A stretch of DNA of 38,789 nt from UBA1858 sp039182865. GTDB taxonomy: Bacteria > Pseudomonadota > Gammaproteobacteria > UBA4575. Shown in pieces: positions 17,524 to 24,857 of this stretch. Made by a program: the position numbers and the translations under genes. A model generated the notes under the pieces. That model made no database searches and was not told where the DNA came from. It saw only the letters and a program-made list of their open reading frames with translations. Location of the stretch: NCBI GenBank assembly GCA_039182865.1, contig JBCDBX010000006.1, forward strand, positions 1 through 38,789. The letters run 5' to 3'. Numbering within the stretch: the stretch's first letter is position 1; every line of letters starts with the position of its first letter.

Positions 17524-17961
17524 TTGATAGTCAAATTTGTCACTAAACCGTCAAGATATTTCATTATTCTATTGCTAGCTCTCTATGCGCTAGCGGCTAT
17601 GATAATTTTTCAATTCACAGTTGGAGCGTCGATCAAATTATTGCTGATAATATTTGTATTGATACACGCGAGATGGAGATTCATACACTGGAAATCCGAG
17701 ATTGGTGTTTTAAGTTTTAATACTCAGACAAAAGAGTGGACAATCTCACAATATGGAGATGAGGCAAGAGTTATCAAAAATATTAATGTGCTATGTATCA
17801 GCCATCAGCTCGTTTGGTTAAGATTGAGCTTAACTAAGCAGTCTACGAGAAGTATTTTCGTCTTTGCCGATACATTAACAAAAGAAAAATTTTTGCAAAT
17901 TAAGCGCTGTATACTATGTCCTGAACTGGTTAGCTCTGACGCATTACTTTTAAAAGACTGA
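17524..17961 (+). CDS. ygfX: YgfX (CptA)-like inner-membrane protein
   Basis: A 145-residue protein with two adjacent membrane helices (about residues 12-30 and 33-48) followed by a strand-rich cytoplasmic region with WRFIHWKSEIGVLSFNTQTKEWTI. This topology and position directly after sdhE match YgfX/CptA, which in E. coli is reported to affect cell division proteins and forms a pair with SdhE (CptB). The start is TTG 17524, directly after the sdhE stop in the same frame; the first ATG would cut into the first helix. The match is mainly topology and neighbourhood, so sequence-level homology needs a profile search. Confidence 0.7.
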   Translation: MIVKFVTKPSRYFIILLLALYALAAMIIFQFTVGASIKLLLIIFVLIHARWRFIHWKSEIGVLSFNTQTKEWTISQYGDEARVIKNINVLCISHQLVWLRLSLTKQSTRSIFVFADTLTKEKFLQIKRCILCPELVSSDALLLKD

Positions 17962-17971
17962 GATATACAAA

Positions 17972-18436
17972 ATGAATTGTGTGACTAAGACATCTGTAAT
18001 ACCGTTGCCAAAGCCAAATACATTTGCCGGCTTGATGGAGCTTTATGAATCAAACTATATAAAAATCAGAAAGTTATGTAATAGTTTTAATGTTATAGAT
18101 GACTATTCGATTTCTCGAATACAAAATGGTCTAGATCTTCATATGTTGGTCATTGAACGCACGAAGTACACGATTACTGTCAATCTGAGTTACAGGTTCA
18201 TAGAAAATCAAAAAATCTCTGATTTAGAACATTATCCGAATATATTGGTGAAAATTTATTTTGATGCGATGCAAGCAGAAGTTCTGCGCAGAGTATCTAA
18301 ACCCAGATCCCATCAAGGATCGCCTATAAAATCTAACGGGCTATGTAATAAATGGGCTGATAACCGTTTCTTATTTAAATGGTTATCGTTTTGCTTGCAC
18401 CAAGGGCATCAATTTGGCGCAAATAATAAACGTTAA
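17972..18436 (+). CDS. yqiB: DUF1249 family protein (YqiB-like)
   Basis: A 154-residue cytoplasmic protein of the DUF1249 family. Diagnostic segments are FAGLMELYESNYIKIRKLC near residues 19-37, HYPNILVKIYFDAMQAEV in the middle, and NKWADNRFLFKWLSFCLHQGH near the end, which match YqiB-type proteins in order and spacing. No function is established for the family. In E. coli yqiB lies in the nudF-cpdA region, so its place after ygfX is a lineage-specific arrangement. It is 10 bases downstream of ygfX and is probably the last gene of the sdh transcript. Confidence 0.8.
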   Translation: MNCVTKTSVIPLPKPNTFAGLMELYESNYIKIRKLCNSFNVIDDYSISRIQNGLDLHMLVIERTKYTITVNLSYRFIENQKISDLEHYPNILVKIYFDAMQAEVLRRVSKPRSHQGSPIKSNGLCNKWADNRFLFKWLSFCLHQGHQFGANNKR

Positions 18437-18457
18437 TATTGTACAAATATTGTACAA
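18435..18457. repeat. Tandem TTGTACAA palindromes (possible operator)
   Basis: Two head-to-tail copies of AATATTGTACA (18435-18445 and 18446-18456) place two perfect TTGTACAA palindromes at 18439-18446 and 18450-18457, 11 bases apart, about one helical turn. They begin at the yqiB stop and lie roughly 190 bases before the IscR-like gene. A regulator binding as two dimers on one DNA face would suit this pattern. No known operator is recognised. Confidence 0.45.
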
Positions 18458-18642
18458 ATAGTTCATAAATTACTTTAATAAACCCTTAAAAAGTACTTGA
18501 AATATAGTTCTTCGAGCGCGATTATTACATCAATCAGAGACCATAAAATTTTTATACGATTCTTTGAACTAGTGTCGAATTAACATGCCAAAGGAATAGT
18601 TAATAGGAATTTATTTTCAAGGTAGAAAGAAAGGTGGCAAAT

Positions 18643-19122
18643 ATGAAGTTATCAACTAAAGCACGACATGCAATTACCGCAATGATGGATCTTGCTCTGA
18701 ATGACAGGGTCCGGCCAGTAACATTGGCAGAAATATCTCAAAGCCAGGGTATTTCGTTATCATATCTAGAGCAGCTGTTTGCAAAACTTCGCAAGGGTGG
18801 TCTAGTCGTTGGAGTACGAGGGCCTGGAGGTGGTTACAAGTTATCCCGACTACCAAGTGAAATTAGTGTTGCTCAAATAATTTCGGCAATTGATGAATAC
18901 AGACCACAGGTTTCTTCAGCAGAACCAAGTGTAGAACCCAATCTGGAGAAAAAATATGTGACTCATGTGATGTGGGATGAGTTAAGTCATAAGATTTATG
19001 CATTCTTGAATGGCATCACACTAGCTGAATTTGCAAATAGAACTGAGCTCACCTCTGGCTCGAGTACAACAGATGAATCGCTGCAAGAAACGGCAATATT
19101 TTCTAATCGAAGTGCAGCTTAG
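18643..19122 (+). CDS. Rrf2-family regulator, IscR-like, lacking Fe-S ligand cysteines
   Basis: A winged-helix Rrf2 regulator of 159 residues, closest in appearance to IscR: MKLSTKARHAITAMMDLAL, SLSYLEQLFAKLRKGGLV and VRGPGGGYKLSR match the IscR DNA-binding domain, including the Glu of SYLEQ that tunes site choice in E. coli. IscR binds a [2Fe-2S] cluster through three cysteines and a His in a loop before THALW. Here that loop reads SSAEPSVEPNLEKKYVTHVMW: the His is kept but the whole protein has no cysteine. It therefore cannot bind the usual cluster. I start at ATG 18643 because AAGGTGG lies 7-12 bases upstream; GTG 18634 is an alternative. No isc genes follow, since a strong terminator comes 22 bases after the stop. 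Confidence 0.85.
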   Translation: MKLSTKARHAITAMMDLALNDRVRPVTLAEISQSQGISLSYLEQLFAKLRKGGLVVGVRGPGGGYKLSRLPSEISVAQIISAIDEYRPQVSSAEPSVEPNLEKKYVTHVMWDELSHKIYAFLNGITLAEFANRTELTSGSSTTDESLQETAIFSNRSAA

Positions 19123-19143
19123 GAAATAATTACAGATTCATAT

Positions 19144-19172
19144 AAAGCCCTGCTTAGCAGGGCTTTTTTTTT
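19144..19172 (+). terminator. Rho-independent terminator after the IscR-like gene
   Basis: AGCCCTGC (19146-19153), loop TTA, GCAGGGCT (19157-19164) form an 8-base stem, extended by A-T pairs, followed by a run of eight or nine T. It ends the regulator transcript before the alpha/beta hydrolase promoter. Confidence 0.93.
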
Positions 19173-19194
19173 GGATCATTTGTGGCATTTTTCA

Positions 19195-19200
19195 TATAAT
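19195..19200 (+). promoter_or_regulatory. Candidate -10 box for the alpha/beta hydrolase gene
   Basis: TATAAT lies 45 bases before the hydrolase start, just after the terminator. A partial -35 (TTGGAT at 19171-19176, spacer 18) overlaps the terminator T-run. The gene also has an unusually full ribosome binding site, CCAGGAGG at 19233-19240. Confidence 0.4.
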
Positions 19201-19244
19201 CTCAATAGAGAAAATAATAATTATTAGAATTTCCAGGAGGCATT

Positions 19245-20102
19245 ATGAAACAAGAAGTAACTGTAGATGGCTTAACAATTAATATAAATATCGAAGAAAG
19301 TGGAAACGGTGATACTACCTTACTCATGGTGCACGGTATTCCCACCAACGCTAGGCTATGGCGTCACGTTCAAGCTCAGCTTCCTCAATACCGAGCTTTA
19401 GCGATGGATATGGTAGGTTATGGGCAATCTGATATGCCCTTAGATAAGTTCAAGCATTCTTTTATGAATCAAGCAGAGGCCGTAAAAGGCGTTATAGAAG
19501 GACTTGGATTAAAAGGGAAAGTCATACTTGTGGCACACGATCATGGTGGCGGTGTTGCGCAAGTGTTTGCAAGTAAATATTGTGATTATATTTCTCGTCT
19601 CGTTTTAATAAATCCAGTTTGCTTCGATCAATGGCCAGTTTGTGAAGTAGAAGCATTGGCAGCATTAGATGGTGCTCCTGATGAAATTCTAGCCCAAGCA
19701 TTACCTCAAGCGGTGGCTGGATTTCCAGCTTTGATGCGCATGGGTAGTTTTGATGGTTCTCCCTTTACTGATAAGAACTGTAAGCAAAACTATTTACAGT
19801 TTTGGGGAAGAGGGCCTGATATGACAGGATTTAAATCTTTAATACGTATTTCTTCTGATCCACAAAATTCGGATACTGATGTTGATCATAGTAAGATTAC
19901 TTGTCCTACTATGGTGATGTGGGGAGTTGCAGATAACTTTATGTCATGCACTGCCGCAGAAAAGTTAAAAGAGAGAATTTCAGGTCCAACACGAGTTCAA
20001 TACATTGAACGTGCAGGCCATTGGGTACAAGAAGATCGCCCAGAAGAAGTGGCTAAATACATTAACGACTTCGTCACAGAGTGGGAAAACGTTAATTTAT
20101 AA
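19245..20102 (+). CDS. Alpha/beta hydrolase with Asp nucleophile (haloalkane dehalogenase/epoxide hydrolase type)
   Basis: A 285-residue cytoplasmic alpha/beta hydrolase. The nucleophile elbow is VAHDHGGG with Asp99 in place of the Ser of esterases, the oxyanion motif is HGIP at 30-33, and the other triad members are probably Asp230 (WGVADNF) and His259 (RAGHWVQEDRP). The HGxP plus Asp nucleophile combination is typical of haloalkane or haloacetate dehalogenases and epoxide hydrolases, which form an Asp-ester intermediate. Trp39 follows the HGIP loop. The substrate cannot be told from sequence. It has its own terminator-insulated promoter region and a perfect CCAGGAGG ribosome binding site, suggesting strong translation. 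It converges on mdh with one base between the two stops. Confidence 0.87.
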   Translation: MKQEVTVDGLTININIEESGNGDTTLLMVHGIPTNARLWRHVQAQLPQYRALAMDMVGYGQSDMPLDKFKHSFMNQAEAVKGVIEGLGLKGKVILVAHDHGGGVAQVFASKYCDYISRLVLINPVCFDQWPVCEVEALAALDGAPDEILAQALPQAVAGFPALMRMGSFDGSPFTDKNCKQNYLQFWGRGPDMTGFKSLIRISSDPQNSDTDVDHSKITCPTMVMWGVADNFMSCTAAEKLKERISGPTRVQYIERAGHWVQEDRPEEVAKYINDFVTEWENVNL

Positions 20103-20103
20103 T

Positions 20104-21081
20104 TTAAAGCAAGTCTTTAACCATATCGCGCTCTTTGATTAACTCTTTTTCGGAGAGTGCGATCATGCCCTTAGAGAATTCGTTTAATTCTAGATCAGTA
20201 ATCACAGAGTATTCGCTATTACCACAATTGGTTGGGAATGAATACATTAAATCTTCTGAGATAGCATACTGATTTTTTGAAAGTGTGCCCATGCTTACCC
20301 AGCTATCTTTTGAGGAACCGATTATCCAATCGTGCATATGATTTATGGCTGCTGATGCTGCAGAAGCAGCAGATGATGACCCGCGTGCTTCAATGATTTC
20401 TGCGCCACGTTTTTGTACACGCTCAATGAATTCATTTTGATACCAGTTTTGATCAATTAGATCATAAGCCGATTTGCCATTTATCATGCAATGCTGAATA
20501 TCAGGGAATTGCGTGATTGAATGATTTCCCCAAACAGTAACATTTTTAATGTCAGTGTTATGCATATTAACTTTTTCAGCCAACATACTAATTGTTCGAT
20601 TGTGATCCAGTCGCATCATAGATGTAATCTGATTCGGTTCTAGATTTGGCGCATTATGTAAAGTAATTAATGCATTCGTATTAGCAGGGTTTCCAACGAC
20701 TAGTACGCGCACATCCCTTGAAGCATTATCACTAATCGCTTTGCCTGTCGGCTTAAAAATAGCACCATTGGCACTTAAAAGATCTTGTCGTTCCATGCCT
20801 TTACCACGAGGACGAGCACCAATTAGGAAAACATAATCTGCGTCACCAAACCCAATGGCAGGATCAGCAGTAGGCGTGACTTTATTTAAAGTAGGGAATG
20901 CGCAGTCATTCAGTTCCATTACTACGCCGGTAAGTACGGGGAGTGCTTGTTCTATTTCAATTAAGTGAAGATTAATGGGTTGGTCAGACCCAAATAAATC
21001 GCCTGCAGCTATTCGAAAAGCGATGGCGTAACCTATATTTCCTGCTGCACCTGTAACGGCAACGGTAACTGGTTTTTTCAT
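20104..21081 (-). CDS. mdh: Malate dehydrogenase (NAD)
   Basis: Mdh interconverts malate and oxaloacetate in the TCA cycle. The 325-residue protein belongs to the cytosolic-type/LDH-like MDH group found in many proteobacteria, not the 312-residue E. coli type. Visible are the NAD-binding VTGAAGNIGYAIAFRIA at residues 9-25, the mobile loop GARPRGKGMERQDLL with substrate arginines, LVVGNPANTNA, LDHNRTISM and the catalytic His in WGNHSITQFPD. A Ser/Ala-rich run (SSSAASAASAA) near residue 230 is usual for this type. It is read toward the hydrolase gene and is 54 bases downstream of zapE on the same strand, so both may share a transcript. Confidence 0.96.
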   Translation of the reverse strand: MKKPVTVAVTGAAGNIGYAIAFRIAAGDLFGSDQPINLHLIEIEQALPVLTGVVMELNDCAFPTLNKVTPTADPAIGFGDADYVFLIGARPRGKGMERQDLLSANGAIFKPTGKAISDNASRDVRVLVVGNPANTNALITLHNAPNLEPNQITSMMRLDHNRTISMLAEKVNMHNTDIKNVTVWGNHSITQFPDIQHCMINGKSAYDLIDQNWYQNEFIERVQKRGAEIIEARGSSSAASAASAAINHMHDWIIGSSKDSWVSMGTLSKNQYAISEDLMYSFPTNCGNSEYSVITDLELNEFSKGMIALSEKELIKERDMVKDLL

Positions 21082-21135
21082 TTAATGGCTTAAAACTAGG
21101 AAAGATGCCAATGATAACCAATCAGTTATCACATG

Positions 21136-22242
21136 TCACAAAGATTTGTGGGCTTGGCCTAGATAATGGTAAGAACGCATTTCAATTAAACGACTGACAG
21201 TGCGTTGGAATTCAAAGGATAATTTTTGACCTGCGTATAATTCATGAGCATCGGCATCAGCCGAAATGATGACTTTGACATTTCGATCGTAAAATTCATC
21301 AATCGCGATGATAAATCTTTTTGCTAAATCATCTTTTTGGCTAAGAACTGGAATATTTGAAATGAGTACAGTATTGAAGCAACGTGCAATTTTAATATAG
21401 TCAGCTGCGCTGCGTGGACCACCACATAGCTCTGAAAACTCAAACCATACAACACCTTCAGAGCAGCGAACCGTTTTAATTTTTCTATCTTCTATAGTAA
21501 GAATTTCCCCTTCAATGCCAGGTTCATGCGAGACATTAAGAAAATTGTCGAGCATGATGTCATCCGCTTCTTGATCTAGAGGAAAATGATATATATCAGC
21601 GCTTTCTAGAAAACTAAGTCGATGGTCGGTATCACCGCGCAATTCGACAATATCTGTATGCTGTTTAATAAGATCTATCGCAGGCAAGAACTTTTGTCTT
21701 TGTAATCCATCTTTATATAAATCATCTGGATGACAGTTACTCGTCGCGACAAGCGAAATTCCGCGTTCAAATAAAGCTTCAAGTAATCCAGAAAGAATCA
21801 TCGCGTCTCCGATATCTGAGACAAATAATTCATCTAAACAAATGACAGAAGCGCGTGAACGAAAATTGTCAGCGACTATTGATAATGGATTTTCATGGTC
21901 TTTGATTGAGGCTAATTGATGGTGGACCTCTTGCATGAAACGATGAAAGTGCAGGCGAATTTTTTGCTTCATTGGAAGACACTCGTAAAACATGTCCATC
22001 AGATGAGTTTTTCCTCTTCCCACAGAGCCCCAAATATAAGCGCCTTTAACAGCAGAATCACTGAGGTGAGGTTTCTTAAAATGCATCAGCAATTTACTAA
22101 GGAGGGAAGGTTGATGAGCCTCTGAGAGGCCAGATTTTAGCCGTTTTTCCAGAGCCTCAAGTCGTTCCACTACATATCTTTGTGCTCTGTCAGGATCTAG
22201 TTGCTTACTTTTGATGGCTTGTTTATAAATTTTCTGAGGCAT
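21136..22242 (-). CDS. zapE: Cell division ATPase ZapE (AFG1 family)
   Basis: ZapE is an AFG1-type ATPase that acts on the Z-ring during constriction, especially at high temperature or low oxygen in E. coli. The 368-residue protein matches the usual length (375). The Walker A motif GSVGRGKTHLMDMFY follows the typical KGAYIWG, the Walker B region is VICLDELFVSDIGDAMIL, and sensor SLVATSNCHPDDLYKDGLQR and YIKIARCFNTVLISNIPVL are also family signatures. It is followed by mdh on the same strand. A TTGACA-N5-TGTCAA palindrome lies about 100 bases upstream of its start. Confidence 0.95.
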   Translation of the reverse strand: MPQKIYKQAIKSKQLDPDRAQRYVVERLEALEKRLKSGLSEAHQPSLLSKLLMHFKKPHLSDSAVKGAYIWGSVGRGKTHLMDMFYECLPMKQKIRLHFHRFMQEVHHQLASIKDHENPLSIVADNFRSRASVICLDELFVSDIGDAMILSGLLEALFERGISLVATSNCHPDDLYKDGLQRQKFLPAIDLIKQHTDIVELRGDTDHRLSFLESADIYHFPLDQEADDIMLDNFLNVSHEPGIEGEILTIEDRKIKTVRCSEGVVWFEFSELCGGPRSAADYIKIARCFNTVLISNIPVLSQKDDLAKRFIIAIDEFYDRNVKVIISADADAHELYAGQKLSFEFQRTVSRLIEMRSYHYLGQAHKSL

Positions 22243-22419
22243 TTTGGTGCATGGTTTGTTTGGGTGTTCTAGGTTAATTTTTGATTATTTATAATTCTAT
22301 TTCAAAAAAATGAACGTATTATCAATAAGTTCCAGCGCATATTTTTGACAATTTCTGTCAATTTTGGCGCATCATTGTTGGTCAGAATTTTGGATAGAAG
22401 TTGGAAAATACAGTATAAA

Positions 22420-22590
22420 TAATAGACTAAATTTATAAGTAATTGAATAATATGGGAAAAATAATATTGGCATCATTAATGCAAGTTATTGAGTGAGCCT
22501 CTCAACATGAATTAAATTATTTTTAATTGCCATGTTGTTATTCTCGACTCCTCCTGGTTAGGGCGCTTGGTTATGAGCGCCCTATTTTTT
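22420..22590 (+). ncRNA. Candidate small RNA ending at an orphan terminator
   Basis: No plus-strand gene lies upstream for over 2 kb, yet a strong plus-strand terminator ends at 22590. Before it are a hairpin CAACATG/CATGTTG (22503-22509 and 22531-22537, with inner ATTAAA/TTTAAT pairing), then an apparently unpaired segment CTCGACTCCTCCTGG, then the terminator stem. Stem, exposed CU-rich seed, terminator with U-run is the layout of Hfq-type trans-acting small RNAs. The 5' end is uncertain; TATAAA at 22414-22419 would start it near 22426. It could instead be a leader of nagZ with early termination. Confidence 0.45.
22560..22590 (+). terminator. Rho-independent terminator (orphan, plus strand)
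   Basis: AGGGCGCT (22560-22567), 8-base loop, AGCGCCCT (22576-22583), then ATTTTTTT. The T-run exists only in the plus direction, so it ends a plus-strand transcript although both flanking genes to the left are on the minus strand. Confidence 0.9.
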
Positions 22591-22624
22591 TACCTGAAGA
22601 CTTTCCCCGCGTAAAGTGATTAAT

Positions 22625-22652
22625 TTGAATATTGTATTCAACTGAATATTCA
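22625..22652. promoter_or_regulatory. Two adjacent palindromes upstream of nagZ
   Basis: TTGAATA-TTG-TATTCAA (22625-22641) is a perfect 7-base inverted repeat, followed one base later by the 10-base palindrome TGAATATTCA (22643-22652). They also share the direct repeat TGAATATT. The position, 58-85 bases before nagZ, suits an operator for the nagZ-mscS-hpt-mtnP operon. Confidence 0.4.
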
Positions 22653-22709
22653 TTATGAAGCAAATATTCTCGTGTACACTCAAAATCACTGATGATAAAA
22701 AACAAGTAA

Positions 22710-23747
22710 ATGAGTATCGGACCATTAATGATTGATCTCGAGGGTCTCGAGATTAGCCAGCAAGAGCAGGAGTGGTTGAGTCATTCTTCGGTAGGAGGGG
22801 TGATTTTGTTTACGCGGAATTATGAAAACAAAGAACAGCTGAAATCATTAATTCAAGAGTTACATCAAGTTAAAAAGCCTAAGCTGCTCATCGCAGTTGA
22901 TCAAGAGGGTGGGCGTGTTCAAAGATTTCGTCAGGGATTTACAGAGTTCCCGCCTATGCGTTCGCTTGGTAAGCTCTACGACAAAGATCCAAAGCGAGGA
23001 CTATTACTCAGTGAGTTGTTGGCATGGAAGTTGGCATCCGAATTAAGAGAGTTAGGGATTGATTTCACTTTTGCCCCTATTCTAGATCTGGATACGGGGA
23101 AAAGTGCGGTAATAGGTGATCGCGCATTTCATAGTGATGTTGATGCTATTACTTCCTTAGCCAGTAAATTTGTATTGGGCCTCCGTCATGGTGGTATGGA
23201 GGGAGTAGGGAAGCACTTTCCTGGGCATGGAACAGTTGAAGCAGACTCTCACTATGAATGTCCCATTGATCATCGCTATGAAAATGAATTGCTATTGGCC
23301 GATATGATACCGTTTCAAAGGTTAGTCGATCATGGCATTGCCGGTCTCATGTCAGCACATGTGGTATACGAGCATGTAGACAAAGTACCAGCCAGCTTTT
23401 CACATTACTGGCTGACTAAGGTTCTTCGGGAGCAATTGAATTATCAGGGTGTAATTTTTAGCGATGATTTAAGTATGCAGGGTGCTTATGTTATTGGTGA
23501 TATACGCAAACGTATTTCTGCCGCAATTGATGCCGGTTCAGATATGGTCTTAATTTGTAATCAACCTCAAGATATTCCTGCGGCACTTGAAGAGTTCAAA
23601 GATTATAATAATCCTATATCGCAATTACGATTAGCACGTTTCCATGGTAAAACGCCGTTAGAGATGAATAGTGAGAAACAGCATCAGTTAAACGACTTTA
23701 TTCAAAATTTTCAAACCAATAAAAGTTTATCGCTTAATTTAGATTAA
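22710..23747 (+). CDS. nagZ: Beta-N-acetylhexosaminidase NagZ
   Basis: NagZ is a cytoplasmic family 3 glycosidase that removes N-acetylglucosamine from anhydromuropeptides during peptidoglycan recycling. The 345-residue protein has LIAVDQEGGRVQRFR, the loop motif KHFPGHGTVEADSHYECP with the conserved Asp-His dyad, and VIFSDDLSMQGA with the nucleophile Asp. Length matches E. coli NagZ (341). It heads a four-gene operon with short gaps (5, 7 and 3 bases) to mscS, hpt and mtnP; in Pseudomonas nagZ also neighbours the mtnP-type gene. Confidence 0.96.
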   Translation: MSIGPLMIDLEGLEISQQEQEWLSHSSVGGVILFTRNYENKEQLKSLIQELHQVKKPKLLIAVDQEGGRVQRFRQGFTEFPPMRSLGKLYDKDPKRGLLLSELLAWKLASELRELGIDFTFAPILDLDTGKSAVIGDRAFHSDVDAITSLASKFVLGLRHGGMEGVGKHFPGHGTVEADSHYECPIDHRYENELLLADMIPFQRLVDHGIAGLMSAHVVYEHVDKVPASFSHYWLTKVLREQLNYQGVIFSDDLSMQGAYVIGDIRKRISAAIDAGSDMVLICNQPQDIPAALEEFKDYNNPISQLRLARFHGKTPLEMNSEKQHQLNDFIQNFQTNKSLSLNLD

Positions 23748-23752
23748 TAACT

Positions 23753-24850
23753 ATGCAAGAAATTTTAAATAAACTGAAAGCAATTTTTGTTAACGAACAT
23801 ATACAAGCCTGGGTATACGAAGTATTTGTGGTCGTGTTGTTAGCACTTATTTTGGCTTATATAGCAAGAAGAGTATTGGCGAAGTTGGCTGCAAAAGCAG
23901 AGAGCACTCACAATCCATGGGATGATGCTTTGATCCATGCTATACGTCGGCCGATACGCTACTCGATTATTATTCTTGGTGTTTCCTATGCTGCACAAAT
24001 TGCTGGCGAACAGACGGACGCTGTTATTTTCGACTCTATTAATCCAATACGCCATGTATTGATTGTAGGTATGCTTGCATGGGCATTAATTGGATTCGTT
24101 CGTCGTTTTGAAGATGCCACGATTAAGCAAAAGTTAAGAAACGGCGATAAGGTTGATCGCACAACGATTCATGCGATGGGTAAGCTCGTACGCGCCGCAA
24201 TTATTATCACGACTGGACTGGTTGTACTGCAAACACTCGGATTCAGTATATCTGGGGTTCTGGCATTTGGTGGTATTGGTGGGATTGCAATTGGTTTTGC
24301 TGCAAAAGATTTACTGTCTAACTTCTTTGGTGGCTTAATGATTTATCTAGATCGCCCATTTACTGTCGGGGATTGGGTTCGTTCCCCAGATAGAGAGATT
24401 GAAGGAACTGTAGAGTCTATCGGATGGCGTTTAACTGTGATACGTACATTCGACAAACGACCTTTATATGTTCCTAACTCAATTTTTGCGACGATTGCTG
24501 TTGAGAATCCTTCTCGCATGTCACACCGCAGAATTTATGAAACGATAGGCTTGCGTTACGATGACATCAAACAGATGGATGCAATTGTTGAAGATGTTAA
24601 AAAAATGCTTCATGAACATGATGAAATTGATACATCTCAAACTATGATTGTGAATTTCAATGCATTCAATGATTCGTCTGTTGATTTCTTTGTTTATACC
24701 TTTACCAAGACCACAGACTGGATTCATTACCATAAAGTTAAACAGGATGTTCTTCTTAAGATTTCTCAAATTATTGAGCGTGAGGGTGCAGAAATTGCAT
24801 TTCCAACAACAACAATGTATTTGCAACAAGAAAATCTAATCAAAGGTTAG
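23753..24850 (+). CDS. MscS-family small-conductance mechanosensitive channel
   Basis: A 365-residue inner-membrane channel that opens under membrane tension to release solutes in characterised members. The pore-helix region GISGVLAFGGIGGIAIGFAAKDLLSNFFGGLMIYLDRPFTVGDWV is a close MscS signature, preceded by about four membrane segments (roughly 17-37, 70-88, 98-113 and 140-160) and followed by the beta-domain VPNSIFATIAVENPSRMSHRR and a C-terminal alpha/beta domain. It is a little longer than E. coli MscS (286). It is the second gene of the nagZ operon, 5 bases after nagZ. Confidence 0.93.
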   Translation: MQEILNKLKAIFVNEHIQAWVYEVFVVVLLALILAYIARRVLAKLAAKAESTHNPWDDALIHAIRRPIRYSIIILGVSYAAQIAGEQTDAVIFDSINPIRHVLIVGMLAWALIGFVRRFEDATIKQKLRNGDKVDRTTIHAMGKLVRAAIIITTGLVVLQTLGFSISGVLAFGGIGGIAIGFAAKDLLSNFFGGLMIYLDRPFTVGDWVRSPDREIEGTVESIGWRLTVIRTFDKRPLYVPNSIFATIAVENPSRMSHRRIYETIGLRYDDIKQMDAIVEDVKKMLHEHDEIDTSQTMIVNFNAFNDSSVDFFVYTFTKTTDWIHYHKVKQDVLLKISQIIEREGAEIAFPTTTMYLQQENLIKG

Positions 24851-24857
24851 AGAATTT

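Larger units (their letters stand above)
22243..22709. other. Long intergenic region between zapE and nagZ
   Basis: This 467-base divergent gap holds no convincing protein gene. From left to right I see a perfect inverted repeat TTGACA-ATTTC-TGTCAA (22345-22361), a TATAAA at 22414-22419, a possible 14-codon frame (22452-22496) without a ribosome binding site, a hairpin plus CU-rich segment plus terminator that look like a small RNA (up to 22590), and two palindromes at 22625-22652 before nagZ. Confidence 0.7.

Noticed and set aside
22452..22496. Fourteen-codon leader peptide before the orphan terminator
   Set aside because: There is no ribosome binding site and no run of a regulatory codon, so an amino-acid attenuator is unsupported.
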